From: Microbacteriaceae bacterium 3FA27C10
Lineage (GTDB): Bacteria; Actinomycetota; Actinomycetes; Actinomycetales; Microbacteriaceae
NCBI GenBank assembly: GCA_005502775.1
Contig: SCNI01000012.1
Span: forward strand, 1-64,000
DNA length: 64,000 nucleotides
Direction: 5' to 3'
The notes beneath the pieces were generated by a model. It saw only the letters and a program-made list of their open reading frames with translations, was not told where the DNA came from and searched no databases. Each line of letters begins with the position of its first letter. The first letter of the stretch is position 1. Made by a program: the position numbers and the translations under genes. Below are positions 20,289-29,699 of this stretch, piece by piece.

Positions 20289-22528
20289 CACTCGCCCTTG
20301 TGGGCCGCGTGTCCGTTCGCGTGACCGTTGTGACCGTTGCCGTTCACCGGAGTCGGCATCGACTTCTGCACCTGCATGAGGAACTCCACGTTCGAGGAGG
20401 TCTCCTTGAGGCGGCCGAGAACGATCTCGAGCGCCTGCTGCTGGTCGACGCCGGCGAGGGCGCGACGCAGCTTCCAGGTGATCTTGGTCTCGTCGGCGCC
20501 CATCAGCAGTTCTTCGCGGCGCGTGCTCGACGCGTTGACGTCGACCGCCGGGAAGATGCGCTTGTCGGCGAGCTGACGCGAGAGGCGCAGCTCCGAGTTG
20601 CCGGTGCCCTTGAACTCCTCGAAGATCACCTCGTCCATCTTCGAGCCGGTCTCCACCAGGGCGGTGGCGAGGATCGTGAGCGATCCGCCGTTCTCGATGT
20701 TGCGGGCGGCTCCGAAGAAGCGCTTCGGCGGGTAGAGCGCCGAGGCGTCGACACCACCGGAGAGGATGCGGCCCGAGGCCGGCGACGCCAGGTTGTAGGC
20801 GCGGCCGAGGCGGGTGATCGAGTCGAGCAGCACGACCACGTCGTGACCGAGCTCCACGAGGCGCTTGGCGCGCTCGATGGCGAGCTCGGCGACCGTGGTG
20901 TGGTCTTCGGCCGGGCGGTCGAAGGTGCTTGCGATAACCTCGCCCTTGACGGTGCGCTGCATGTCGGTGACCTCTTCGGGCCGCTCGTCGACCAGAACGA
21001 CCATGAGGTGCACCTCCGGGTTGTTCGTCGAGATCGCGTTGGCGATCTGCTGCAGCACGATCGTCTTGCCGGCCTTGGGCGGCGCGACGATGAGGCCGCG
21101 CTGGCCCTTTCCGATCGGGGCGACGAGGTCGATGATGCGCTGCGTCAGCTTGCCGGGCTCGGTCTCCAGGCGCAGGCGCTCCTGGGGGTAGAGCGGCGTG
21201 AGCTTGCCGAACTCGACGCGGTTCTGCGCCTCCTCGACGGGCAGGCCGTTGATCGACTCGATGCGCACGATGGCGTTGTACTTCTGGCGGCCGGCCTGGT
21301 CGCCCTCGCGGGGCTGGCGGATCGAGCCGACGACGGCGTCGCCCTTGCGCAGGTTGTACTTCTTGACCTGGCCCAGCGAGACGTAGACGTCGCTGTTGCC
21401 GGGCAGGTAGCCGCTCGTGCGCACGAAGGCGTAGTTGTCGAGGATGTCGAGGATGCCGGCGACGGGGATGAGCACGTCGTCTTCGCTGATCTCGGGCTCG
21501 ATCTCGTCGCCGCCGGTCTGGCCACGGCGCTTGCGGTCGCGGTAGCGGCTGCGGGCACCCCGCTCGTTGCGGTCGTCCTCGGCCTGCTCGGCCTGGCCGC
21601 GCTGGTTCTGACGGTTGCCCTGCTGCGCATCCGCACGCTGGCTGTCGCGCTCGCTCTGGGCCGGGCGGTCGGCGTTCTGGCTGCCGTTGTTCTGGCCATT
21701 CCCCTGGTTGCCGTTGTTCTGGCTGCCGCTGTTCTGGCCGTTGGCCTGGTTGCCGCGCTGGTTCTGCGCGCGCTCGGGCTGCTCGGCGGCGCTGTCACCG
21801 GCAGCGGCGTTCGCGTTCGCGTTGGCATTGCCGTTGCGGCTCCGGCGGTTGCGGTTGCGGCCCTGGCGGCCCTCGGCGCGCTCGCCGGGTTCGTTCTGCT
21901 GGCCCTCGCCCTGTTCGGTGGCGGCGTCGACGGACTCGTCGGCGGCCACGGGAGCGTCGGCCGGCAGCAGCTCGTCGGCGGTGAGGCCGGCGTTCACATG
22001 CCCACCGGCACCGACGCGCTCGGCGGCCTTACGGTCGGTGGCGATGCGCTCGGTGGAGTCGCGCTCGGCCGCACGGCCGGCGACCGGGCGCTCGATTGCG
22101 AAGCCGCCGTCGGCCGAGGTGACCCGGCGGGAGCGGCGCTTGGGCGACACGGGGCCCTCGGGCAGCTCGATGACGATCGGCTCCTTGGGAGCGCTGTGCG
22201 CGGCGGGAGCGGCGAGCAGGAGCTCGTCGGGGATGATCGGGCTGCTGGCGTCGACCGGGGCCTCGGCGGCGACCGGTGCCGCAGCGGCTTCGGGAGCGCT
22301 CGGCGCCGAGGCTTCGGGGGTCGCCTCCGATGCCGGCTCGAGGTCGAGGAGCGTGTCGGTGCTCACGACGGCGGGGAGCTCGGCTCCGGCCTGAGCGAGG
22401 CGGATGGCCTCGATCAGCTCGCCCTTGCGGAGCTTGGAGGCGCCGGCCATGCCGAGCTGGGCGGCGATGGCCTGGAGCTCGGAGACCTTCAAGGTCGAGA
22501 GCTCGGCGCTGATGTTGACGTTTGTCAC
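20288..22528 (-). CDS. rho: Transcription termination factor Rho
   Basis: Hexameric RNA helicase that ends transcription at rho-dependent sites. The product has 746 residues, much longer than the 419 of E. coli. A SAP-like Rho_N domain (4-45) is followed by an insertion (about 50-345) that is first Ala/Pro-rich and acidic. The insertion becomes Asn/Gln/Arg-rich from about 225 to 330 and contains NANANAN and [12 protein letters not shown]. Then come the cold-shock RNA-binding domain (about 350-425) and the ATPase domain with APPKAGKT at 482-489. The C-terminus has an [16 protein letters not shown] tail. The start is GTG at 22528, with GGGGAAGGA upstream; the frame is open further up without a better start. 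Confidence 0.97.
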   Translation of the reverse strand: MTNVNISAELSTLKVSELQAIAAQLGMAGASKLRKGELIEAIRLAQAGAELPAVVSTDTLLDLEPASEATPEASAPSAPEAAAAPVAAEAPVDASSPIIPDELLLAAPAAHSAPKEPIVIELPEGPVSPKRRSRRVTSADGGFAIERPVAGRAAERDSTERIATDRKAAERVGAGGHVNAGLTADELLPADAPVAADESVDAATEQGEGQQNEPGERAEGRQGRNRNRRSRNGNANANANAAAGDSAAEQPERAQNQRGNQANGQNSGSQNNGNQGNGQNNGSQNADRPAQSERDSQRADAQQGNRQNQRGQAEQAEDDRNERGARSRYRDRKRRGQTGGDEIEPEISEDDVLIPVAGILDILDNYAFVRTSGYLPGNSDVYVSLGQVKKYNLRKGDAVVGSIRQPREGDQAGRQKYNAIVRIESINGLPVEEAQNRVEFGKLTPLYPQERLRLETEPGKLTQRIIDLVAPIGKGQRGLIVAPPKAGKTIVLQQIANAISTNNPEVHLMVVLVDERPEEVTDMQRTVKGEVIASTFDRPAEDHTTVAELAIERAKRLVELGHDVVVLLDSITRLGRAYNLASPASGRILSGGVDASALYPPKRFFGAARNIENGGSLTILATALVETGSKMDEVIFEEFKGTGNSELRLSRQLADKRIFPAVDVNASSTRREELLMGADETKITWKLRRALAGVDQQQALEIVLGRLKETSSNVEFLMQVQKSMPTPVNGNGHNGHANGHAAHKGE

Positions 22529-22753
22529 GGAGATGGTGTCCTTCCCCTGTCGACTACGAAAAGCCAGGCAGAGAACTGTCCGCGCAAGGGTACGCAAGCG
22601 GGATGCTGTCGATCACACTGTGAGGGTTCACACTGGACTTCTCGCAAGGGCCGATACGTCTCTGCACGCGGCAGGAATGAGTTGGAGGAAATGCGGCCGG
22701 GACGGGATTCGAAGCAGAGGCTCTAGAACCTAGAGGCCTTGGGAACCTGAGGT
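22529..22753 (-). promoter_or_regulatory. rho leader / thrB-rho intergenic region
   Basis: This 225-bp gap must end the thr operon and start rho. On the minus strand TACCCT at 22587-22592 is a fair -10 box giving a leader of about 50 nt; no good -35 was seen. Just after thrB an imperfect 8-bp hairpin (about 22718-22738, CTCTAG/CTAGAG) may weaken read-through. rho is often autoregulated in its leader, but no known element is visible. Confidence 0.35.
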
Positions 22754-23686
22754 CTACTTGACTTCGTCCGGGTGCAGCACCACTGTAGCACCTTTGAAGT
22801 CGACGGCCAGAACCAGCGCCTGCCAGGGTGTCGCGGCGGCGGCGGCCACGAGATCGGCGGCCGCCTGACGCTGCCCGGGGTCGCTGCAGAGCACCAGGAT
22901 GCTGGGGCCTGCCCCCGAGACGACGGCCGGGAAGCCCTCGGCGCGCAGCGCCTGGATGAGCCGGTCGGTCTCGGGCATGGCGCTCGCCCGGTAGCTCTGG
23001 TGCAGCTTGTCCTCCGTCGCCGCGAGCAGCAGTTCGGGGCTCTGGATCAGAGCCGCGATCAGCAGGGTCGACCGGGAGACGTTGAAGATCGCATCCGCGT
23101 GGGGCACCGATTCCGGCTGGAGGCTCCGCGCCAGCGCGGTCGACATGGTCTCCTGCGGAACGAGCACGAGCGGCGAGACGCCCCGGTGCACGATGAGCTT
23201 CTTGAACTGCGGGCCCTCGGGCGTGACCCAGGCGATGGTGAGCCCGCCGAAGAGCGCGGGCGCCACGTTGTCGGGGTGACCCTCGAGCTCGGTGGCGAGG
23301 GCGAGGAGGCCGAGCGAGTCGATCTCCACCGCATCCGCCAGCAGGCCCTTGGCCGCCATGATGCCCGAGACGATAGCCGCGCCCGAAGAACCGAGGCCGC
23401 GGCCGTGCGGGATGACGTTGTGTGCCTCGAGGTGCAGGCCCGGCAGCTCCTGCCCGTAGTGCGCGAAGGTGTGCGCGATGGCGCGCACCACGAGGTTCGT
23501 CTCATCGGTCGGCACCTCGCCGGCGCCGACGCCGTGCACCTCCACGAAGGCGCCGGGCTCGTCGCGCACCGTGACCGTGAGCTCGTCGTAGAGCGCCAAG
23601 GCGAGACCGAGGGTATCGAAACCGGGGCCGAGGTTCGCCGTGGTCGCGGGCACCCGGACGGTGACCGAGCGGCCGGCGAGCGTCAC
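22754..23686 (-). CDS. thrB: Homoserine kinase
   Basis: Phosphorylates homoserine to O-phosphohomoserine in threonine synthesis. A GHMP kinase of 310 residues with [16 protein letters not shown] near the N-terminus and the ATP-binding [16 protein letters not shown] at 93-108. The GTG start overlaps the thrC stop by 4 nt (GTGA), so it is translationally coupled. It is last in the lysA-hom-thrC-thrB operon. Confidence 0.97.
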   Translation of the reverse strand: MTLAGRSVTVRVPATTANLGPGFDTLGLALALYDELTVTVRDEPGAFVEVHGVGAGEVPTDETNLVVRAIAHTFAHYGQELPGLHLEAHNVIPHGRGLGSSGAAIVSGIMAAKGLLADAVEIDSLGLLALATELEGHPDNVAPALFGGLTIAWVTPEGPQFKKLIVHRGVSPLVLVPQETMSTALARSLQPESVPHADAIFNVSRSTLLIAALIQSPELLLAATEDKLHQSYRASAMPETDRLIQALRAEGFPAVVSGAGPSILVLCSDPGQRQAAADLVAAAAATPWQALVLAVDFKGATVVLHPDEVK

Positions 23687-24789
23687 GAAGCAGCCTTCGC
23701 GAGTCCGAGCACTCCAGCGATCTCAGCCGCGTCGACCGGCACCACCGTGGGGGTGATGTCGGCGCCGTCGGCCGTGCGGAGAGCCCACTGGGGGTCTTTC
23801 AGGCCGTGGCCGGTGACGGTGAGCACCACGGTGGCGCCGTTCGGGATGGCGCCGGCGGCCGAGCGCTCGAGCAGGCCCGCGACCGAGATGGCCGAGGCGG
23901 GCTCCACGAAGATCCCGACCTCGGCAGCCAGGATGCGGTACGCCTCCAGGATGTGCTCGTCGTCGATCGCGCCGAAGTAGCCGTCGGTGGCCTCGCGCGC
24001 GGCGAGAGCGAGCTCCCACGAGGCGGGGTTGCCGATGCGGATGGCGCTCGCGATGGTCTCGGGGTGGGTCACGACGTGGCCCAGCACGATCGGCGCCGAT
24101 CCGGCGGCCTGGAAGCCGAACATCCGGGGCAGCTTCGTGGTGACGCCGCGCTCGAGCTCTTCGGTGTAGCCGCGCGAGTAGGCGGTGTAGTTGCCCGCGT
24201 TGCCGACGGGGAGGATGTGGAAGTCGGGGGCGTCCTGCAGCACCTCCACCACCTCGTAGGCGGCCGTCTTCTGGCCGTTGATGCGATCCGGGTTCACCGA
24301 GTTGACCAGGTGCACCGGGTAGTTCGCCGAGAGCTCGCGGGCGAGGTCGAGGCAGTCGTCGAAGTTGCCCTGCACCTGGATCAGCTGCGCGTTGTGCGCG
24401 ATGGCCTGGCTGAGCTTGCCCATCGCGATCTTACCCTCGGGCACGAGCACGGCGGCGGTGATGCCGGCGTGGGTGGCGTAGGCGGCGGCCGAGGCCGAGG
24501 TGTTGCCGGTGGAGGCGCAGATGACGGCCTTGGCGCCGTGCTCGACTGCCTTGGAGATGGCCATGGTCATGCCGCGGTCCTTGAAGGAGCCCGTGGGGTT
24601 CATGCCCTCGTACTTGACGAACACCTTCGCGCCCGTGCGGGCGGAGAGCGCCGGCGCCGGGATGAGCGGGGTGCCGCCCTCGCCGAGGGTGATCACCGGC
24701 GTCGCGTCGGTGATGTCGAGTCGGTCGGCGTATTCGCGCAGCACCCCTTTCCACTGGCGGGAGGGGATGCGTTCGGTGCTGTCGGCCAC
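23683..24789 (-). CDS. thrC: Threonine synthase
   Basis: PLP enzyme converting O-phosphohomoserine to threonine. The 368-residue protein is the shorter actinobacterial type. The PLP lysine is Lys70 in [13 protein letters not shown], and the phosphate-binding glycine loop is in [12 protein letters not shown]. The GTG start shares one base with the hom stop (TAGTG). Confidence 0.97.
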   Translation of the reverse strand: MADSTERIPSRQWKGVLREYADRLDITDATPVITLGEGGTPLIPAPALSARTGAKVFVKYEGMNPTGSFKDRGMTMAISKAVEHGAKAVICASTGNTSASAAAYATHAGITAAVLVPEGKIAMGKLSQAIAHNAQLIQVQGNFDDCLDLARELSANYPVHLVNSVNPDRINGQKTAAYEVVEVLQDAPDFHILPVGNAGNYTAYSRGYTEELERGVTTKLPRMFGFQAAGSAPIVLGHVVTHPETIASAIRIGNPASWELALAAREATDGYFGAIDDEHILEAYRILAAEVGIFVEPASAISVAGLLERSAAGAIPNGATVVLTVTGHGLKDPQWALRTADGADITPTVVPVDAAEIAGVLGLAKAAS

Positions 24790-26126
24790 TAGGGCGTGTC
24801 TCCTTCAACTCGTAGGACTGATTCGACCGCAACGACGGCGTCGTTCTGCGAAACAGCCGCCACCGTCGCCGACAGGGCGGCGTCGCTGGCTTCGTGCGTG
24901 ACAATGACAAGGGTAGCGGTGAGCGGTTCCCCGGCCGACCGCGAGGGGTCGGCGGAGGAGACGGTCTGCTGGAGCGCCTCCACCGAGACGCCGTGCTCGC
25001 TGAACAGACCGGCGATCTGCGCGAGCACACCCGGCTTGTCGGTGACCGTGAGCGTGATCTGGTACCGCGTGCTCACCGCGCCGATGTCCAGAACCGGCAG
25101 GTTCGCGTGGGTGGACTCCCCCACCCCCGGGCCGCCGGCGACGTGCCGGCGGGCCGCCGACACGAGGTCGCCGAGCACGGCCGAAGCCGTCTCGAGGCCG
25201 CCGGCGCCGGCGCCGTAGAACATGAGGTCGCCCGCGGCCTCGGCCTGCACGAACACCGCGTTCTTCGCGTCGTGCACAGCGGCGAGCGGATGCCTTCGGC
25301 TGATCAGCGCGGGATGCACGCGCACCGAGACGCCCTCGACGCCGCTCTGCGCATCCGTCAGCCGCTCGCAGATCGCGAGCAGCTTCACCACGTAGCCGGC
25401 TTTCTGCGCCGACTCCACCTGGGCGGCGGTGACGGAGGTGATGCCCTCGCGGTGCACCGCCTCGACCGGCACGGCGGTGTGGAAGGCGAGGCTCGCGAGG
25501 ATGGCGGCCTTCTGCGCCGCGTCGTAGCCCTCGACGTCGGCGGTGGGGTCGGCCTCGGCGTACCCGAGCGCGGTGGCGATGGCCAGGGCGTTCTCGAAGG
25601 TGTCGCCCTCGACGTCCATGCGGTCGAGGATGAAGTTCGTGGTGCCGTTCACGATGCCCATCACGCGGCGCACCCGGTCGCCGGCGAGGCTGTCGCGGAG
25701 CGGGCGGATGATGGGGATCGCCCCACCGGCCGCGGCCTCGTAGTAGAGCTGCGCGCCCACCTGCTCGGCGGCGTCGAAGAGCTCGGGCCCGTGGGTGGCG
25801 AGCAGCGCCTTGTTGCCCGTCACGACGTCGGCGCCCGAGTTGATGGCGAGCAGGATGAGCTCGCGGGCCGGCTCGATGCCGCCCATCAGCTCGATCACGA
25901 TGTCGGCCGAGCGGATGAGCGCGTGCGCGTCGGTGGTGAAGAGGTGCCGCGGGATGTCGGTGTCGCGCGGAGCATCCACGTCGCGCACGGCGATGCCGAT
26001 GAGCTCGAGCCCGGCGCCCACTCGGGAGGCGAGCTCGTCGCCCTGCTCCAGCAGCAGGCGTGCCACCTGCGAGCCGACGGAGCCGGCGCCGAGGAGGGCG
26101 ATGCGGAGGTTGCGGTATTCGATCAT
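24789..26126 (-). CDS. hom: Homoserine dehydrogenase with ACT domain
   Basis: Reduces aspartate semialdehyde to homoserine, the branch point to threonine and methionine. The protein has 445 residues with an N-terminal Rossmann fold ([15 protein letters not shown], 12-26), the catalytic domain ([14 protein letters not shown] and the conserved lysine in the [17 protein letters not shown] region), and a C-terminal ACT domain (about 355-440) for feedback by threonine. It overlaps the lysA stop as ATGA. The product also feeds metX and metY at 48.9-51.6 kb. Confidence 0.97.
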   Translation of the reverse strand: MIEYRNLRIALLGAGSVGSQVARLLLEQGDELASRVGAGLELIGIAVRDVDAPRDTDIPRHLFTTDAHALIRSADIVIELMGGIEPARELILLAINSGADVVTGNKALLATHGPELFDAAEQVGAQLYYEAAAGGAIPIIRPLRDSLAGDRVRRVMGIVNGTTNFILDRMDVEGDTFENALAIATALGYAEADPTADVEGYDAAQKAAILASLAFHTAVPVEAVHREGITSVTAAQVESAQKAGYVVKLLAICERLTDAQSGVEGVSVRVHPALISRRHPLAAVHDAKNAVFVQAEAAGDLMFYGAGAGGLETASAVLGDLVSAARRHVAGGPGVGESTHANLPVLDIGAVSTRYQITLTVTDKPGVLAQIAGLFSEHGVSVEALQQTVSSADPSRSAGEPLTATLVIVTHEASDAALSATVAAVSQNDAVVAVESVLRVEGDTP

Positions 26127-27556
26127 CGAGATGCTCCCGGGTAGGCGGCGTCGCGGGCGAGGAGGTCGTTCTCGGTCTCGCGGCGCACGAGCAGGTGCGC
26201 CTCGCCGTCGCGCACGGCGACGACGGCGGGGCGGCCGAGGTAGTTGTAGTTGCTCGAGAGCGACCAGCAGTAGGCACCGGTGGCGGGCACCGCGACCAGG
26301 TCGCCAGGCTCGACGTCACCGGGCAGGTAGTCGGCGTACACCACGATGTCGCCGCTCTCGCAGTGCTTGCCGGCGAGCCGCACCAGCACGGGCTCGGCCG
26401 CGGAGGCGCGGCTCGCGAGCCGCACCGAGTAGTCGGCCCCGTAGAGGGCCGGGCGGGCGTTGTCGCTCATGCCGCCGTCGACGCTCACGTAGGTGCGCAC
26501 GAGCTCGGTGGCACCGGAGCCGCCGTCGCCGGGCTCCTCGGGCACCGTGACGAGCACCGGCTTGACGGTGCCGACCTCGTAGAGGGTGGTGCCGGCGGTG
26601 CCGATGACGGAACGGCCCGGTTCGAAGGCGAGCGCGGGGATCGGGATTCCGAGGCGGGCGCACTCCCGGGCCACCGAGTCGACGATCGCGGCGGCGAGCT
26701 CGGCGATGGGCGTGGGGTCGTCGGCCACGGTGTAGGCGATGCCGAAGCCGCCGCCGAGGTTCAGCTCGGGCACCGGGCCTCCGGCGAGCAGGCCCGCGTG
26801 AGCCTCGAGCAGGCGCGCGGCCGACTCGGCAAAGCCCTCCGAACCGAAGATCTGCGAGCCGATGTGGCAGTGCAGGCCGAGGAACTCGAGCCCCGCCTCG
26901 GCGCGGATGGCGGCGGCGTACTCCGCCGCCTGGTCCAGGCGCACGCCGAACTTCTGGTCTTCGTGGGCGGTGGCGAGGAAGTCGTGGGTGTGCGCGTGCA
27001 CGCCGCTGTTCACCCGCAGCCGCACCGGCTGCACCCGGCCGTGACGCGCGGCGGCCTCGGCGATGCGGCCGATCTCCACCGCGCTGTCGATCACGAGCAC
27101 GCCGACGCCGGCGGCGACCGCACGGTCGATCTCGGCGGGCGACTTGTTGTTGCCGTGCAGCCCGACGCGCGCCGGGGCAACTCCGGCGGCCAGCGCCACC
27201 GCGAGCTCTCCGCCCGAGCACGTGTCGATGGCGAGCCCCTCCTCCGCCACCCAGCGCGCCACCTCGATGCTGAGGAAGGCCTTGCCGGCGTAGTAGACCT
27301 TGGCGCTCGTGCCGACACGGGCGGCCTCGGTCTCGAAGGCCGCGCGGATCTCGCGGGCCCGGCCCCGCGCATCCGCCTCGTCGACGACGTAGAGCGGGGT
27401 GCCGAAGCGGGCGGCGAGCTCGGAGGCCGGGACGCCGCCGATCGAGAGCATGCCCGAGGACTCGCGCACGGCATGGCGCGACCAGATGGGCGCGGGCAGG
27501 TCGTTGGCGTCGGCCGGGAAGGCGAGCCACGCGGGAGCGAGCGGGCTGGAGGTCAT
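26123..27556 (-). CDS. lysA: Diaminopimelate decarboxylase
   Basis: Last step of lysine synthesis, a PLP-dependent decarboxylase of fold type III. It has 477 residues, with the PLP lysine Lys92 in VYYAGKAFLS, the GGGFG phosphate loop in LNLGGGFGIAY, and the dimer-interface Cys in GKHCESGD. The start is ATG at 27556 (MTSSPLAPAW); the frame is open for 53 more codons without homology to the family. The ribosome-binding site is weak (CCAGGACAGCCC). A TAAGAT box at 27696-27701 could be the operon promoter, giving a leader of about 130 nt. In many actinobacteria argS directly precedes lysA; here two genes intervene. Confidence 0.97.
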   Translation of the reverse strand: MTSSPLAPAWLAFPADANDLPAPIWSRHAVRESSGMLSIGGVPASELAARFGTPLYVVDEADARGRAREIRAAFETEAARVGTSAKVYYAGKAFLSIEVARWVAEEGLAIDTCSGGELAVALAAGVAPARVGLHGNNKSPAEIDRAVAAGVGVLVIDSAVEIGRIAEAAARHGRVQPVRLRVNSGVHAHTHDFLATAHEDQKFGVRLDQAAEYAAAIRAEAGLEFLGLHCHIGSQIFGSEGFAESAARLLEAHAGLLAGGPVPELNLGGGFGIAYTVADDPTPIAELAAAIVDSVARECARLGIPIPALAFEPGRSVIGTAGTTLYEVGTVKPVLVTVPEEPGDGGSGATELVRTYVSVDGGMSDNARPALYGADYSVRLASRASAAEPVLVRLAGKHCESGDIVVYADYLPGDVEPGDLVAVPATGAYCWSLSSNYNYLGRPAVVAVRDGEAHLLVRRETENDLLARDAAYPGASR

Positions 27557-27739
27557 GGGCTGTCCTGGATGCGTCGGAAGGGCTGGGTGTCGTCGTGATG
27601 CTGCACGGCCGGCGGCCGGTGGGCACGAGAGGGCGAGCGGACCCGGCTTGGTCCCTGAAGCCTGCCCGAGGGGCGAACACCCGGACGTACCGACGATCTT
27701 AGCGGCTGCACACATGCCGCTGCCCGCCTGTTACGTGCG

Positions 27740-28525
27740 CTAGGGGCAGGTGCCGAGGGTGCGGAGACTGTCTTCGCTGAGCACGAACTGCTGCGCGGCG
27801 AGCGAGGCGGAGACCTGCCCGCTCGTCACGTCGATCGACTGCACGGTCGCACCCTGGGGCAGGTACTGCGCGACGCACACGGTGATCGGATTCTTCGTGA
27901 GGCCGCCGAGCACGCCGCTGAGGTCGATGAGGTTCGAGCCCTGGGTGAGGGCGGCCGACTGCGGCTGGATGACGACATCCGTTCCCGAGGCCTGGACGGT
28001 GCCGGTGATGCGGTAGCCGATGGTGAGGCCGAGCACCGTCACCTGGCCGTCGTACGACACCGCGCCGTCGCCGAGCACGAGGCTCGCATCTCCCGGCAGC
28101 GCGACGATGGAGTCGACGGCGGCCTGATCGAGCGTGACGGTGGCCTGGATGTCGCCGACCGGCTTCGAGAGGTCGGTCGGCACATCCGTCGCGGTGACGT
28201 GCGCTGCGAGCGGCACGCCGTCGACGGTGAGAGCGGGTGCGTCGAGCTGCACCTCGTGGAAGGAACCCGCGACCAGCTGGCTGAGGAACGAGAATCCGCC
28301 GATGGAGACGGAGACGTCGCCCTGCAGGTTCGTGGGCAGCTGCGAGCGGATCTCGGATTCGGCGCGACCCTGGGCATAGGCCCGCGCGCCGATGTCGGCC
28401 ACGACCAGCAGCACCGCGAGCAGCACGAGGCCTCCGAGGACCCACCACGGCCAGCGCCTCCGGCGCTTCTGCCGGGACTGCGCCGGGGCGGGTGCGACGG
28501 GCACGGTGGGGTACTCAGCGGTCAT
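27740..28525 (-). CDS. DUF2993 (LmeA-like) phospholipid-binding membrane protein
   Basis: A 261-residue protein with a proline-rich start, the basic stretch RQKRRRRWPWW, one membrane helix (about 26-46), and an extracytoplasmic beta-rich domain with repeating V/I-x-G patterns typical of DUF2993. The mycobacterial relative LmeA binds phosphoinositides in the periplasm and affects lipomannan elongation. Here a lipid-binding role at the outer membrane face is inferred, not shown. Two Cys near the end (VCVAQYLP and GTCP) may form a disulfide. The start ATG has AGGATGG upstream. Confidence 0.8.
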   Translation of the reverse strand: MTAEYPTVPVAPAPAQSRQKRRRRWPWWVLGGLVLLAVLLVVADIGARAYAQGRAESEIRSQLPTNLQGDVSVSIGGFSFLSQLVAGSFHEVQLDAPALTVDGVPLAAHVTATDVPTDLSKPVGDIQATVTLDQAAVDSIVALPGDASLVLGDGAVSYDGQVTVLGLTIGYRITGTVQASGTDVVIQPQSAALTQGSNLIDLSGVLGGLTKNPITVCVAQYLPQGATVQSIDVTSGQVSASLAAQQFVLSEDSLRTLGTCP

Positions 28526-28586
28526 GCGACCATCCTGACATCGCGCCGCCGAGGTGACGAGAACTCTCCTCCGCGGCGGTGGCGTC

Positions 28587-28654
28587 AGCGGATGCAGAAA
28601 TGACGCGTACTGACGTCGTATTCGGGGTTGCTCCACGTCATTTCTGCATCCGCT
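28587..28654. repeat. Intergenic dyad, family 2 copy A
   Basis: A perfect 19-bp inverted repeat (28587-28605 with 28636-28654; arm starts AGCGGATGCAGAAATGACG) with a 30-nt loop containing CGTATTCGGGGT. The same loop recurs at 29618-29683 on the other side of the DUF559 gene. This copy lies just before the start of that gene and may hold or shadow its promoter. Confidence 0.85.
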
Positions 28655-28678
28655 AACCACATGCCGCAGTATTTGAGC

Positions 28679-29599
28679 ATGCATCATGTTACAGAGCTGC
28701 TCGACCGCGAGGGCGGCATCGCGTCCACCATGCAGCTGCAGATGCAGGGCGCGCAGATGGCTGACATCACGCGCGCACTGCGCTCGGGAACGATCGACCG
28801 CGTGCGGGTGGGCTGGGTCGCCCTTCCCGGCGCTCCGGCGAAGGTCGTGCGCGCGGTGCGGGTGGGCGGTCGCCTGAGCTGCCTCTCCGTGCTGCGCGAG
28901 GAGACGATCTGGTGCTCTCACGACCGGCGGCTGCACGTGCGGGTGGCGGCGGGCGCTCGCGGACTCTCTTCACCGCACGACCGCGCCGTGCCACTCGGGA
29001 ACCCTGAACGCTGGGGTGTCGTCGTGCACCGCACGCTCCCCGGCTCCGGCCTCGACGAGCCGGAGGGGCCGGTCGACGGTTTCGAGTGGTCGCTGTTGCA
29101 GGCCGTCGTCTGCCAGAGCAAGGCCGATGCGATCGTGACCCTCGACTCGGCCCTGAACAAGAATCTCGTTTCGAGAACAGAGCTCGAGTTCTTGATGAGC
29201 GGATTGCCGAACAGCTACCGCCGGTACCTCGATCTCGTCGACCCGGGCGCGCAGTCCGGGCTGGAGACCAAGGCGCGGCTCGGACTGCACCGCTACAACA
29301 TCCCGTACCGCAGCCAGGTGAAGATCGGCGCCGCCGGATACGTCGACCTCCTGGTCGGCGACCGGCTCGTGATCGAGCTCGACGGTCGGGAGTTCCACTC
29401 GAGCGACGAGGCCTACGAGGAGGATCGGCGCCGTGACCTCATCCTGCACGAGCTCGGGTACGCCGTGATCCGGCTCACCTATGACCAGGTGATGAGCCAA
29501 TGGGGGCGCGTGGTGGCGCTCATCCGCGAGCTCGTGGCGCGGCAGGAGCACCGGTGGTCGGCGCGGCACAGGCGGGCAGGGCTCGCGATCAGCCCGTGA
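28679..29599 (+). CDS. DUF559/Vsr-like nuclease-fold protein with AbiEi-type N-terminus
   Basis: A 306-residue cytoplasmic protein. Residues 1-50 resemble the winged-helix antitoxin start of AbiEi-type proteins (MHHVTELLDREGGIASTMQL and a following RSGTIDRVRVGWVALP). Residues about 195-290 form a PD-(D/E)xK-like Vsr/DUF559 domain: Glu196, Asp223 in YVDLLV, Glu233 and Asp235 in VIELDG, His240, and the hydrophobic LGYAVIRLTYDQV strand. No partner toxin is adjacent. No ribosome-binding site is visible; ATG at 28661 is an alternative start. It is the only plus-strand gene between 7.6 and 32.5 kb and is bracketed by two copies of a dyad repeat, suggesting acquisition. Function unproven. Confidence 0.75.
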   Translation: MHHVTELLDREGGIASTMQLQMQGAQMADITRALRSGTIDRVRVGWVALPGAPAKVVRAVRVGGRLSCLSVLREETIWCSHDRRLHVRVAAGARGLSSPHDRAVPLGNPERWGVVVHRTLPGSGLDEPEGPVDGFEWSLLQAVVCQSKADAIVTLDSALNKNLVSRTELEFLMSGLPNSYRRYLDLVDPGAQSGLETKARLGLHRYNIPYRSQVKIGAAGYVDLLVGDRLVIELDGREFHSSDEAYEEDRRRDLILHELGYAVIRLTYDQVMSQWGRVVALIRELVARQEHRWSARHRRAGLAISP

Positions 29600-29617
29600 A
29601 CAGCGGCCGCGCGGTTG

Positions 29618-29683
29618 GCGGATGCAGAAACGACGAGGACCGACGCCGTATTCGGGGTCGCTCCTGGTCATATCTGCATCCGC
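29618..29683. repeat. Intergenic dyad, family 2 copy B
   Basis: Imperfect 22-bp inverted repeat (29618-29639 with 29662-29683, three mismatches). It shares the GCGGATGCAGA arm and the CGTATTCGGGGT loop with 28587-28654, in the same orientation. It starts 18 bp after the DUF559 stop and ends 16 bp before the argS stop, so it may also serve as a terminator for the two convergent genes. Confidence 0.82.
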
Positions 29684-29699
29684 GGGCGGCGGCGGTGTA

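Noticed and set aside
20300-22726. 808-codon open frame on the plus strand opposite rho
   Set aside because: Covers rho antisense; repetitive VLAVAL runs arise from the Asn/Gln-rich part of rho read backwards.
22690-22740. tRNA-like 3' half in the rho leader (TTCGAATCCCGTCC on the minus strand)
   Set aside because: The T-loop-like string lacks a matching T-stem, and no 5' half, anticodon arm or acceptor pairing was found nearby.
28679-29599. AbiE-type toxin-antitoxin pair
   Set aside because: Only the antitoxin-like N-terminus is present, fused to a nuclease-like domain; no AbiEii nucleotidyltransferase gene is adjacent.
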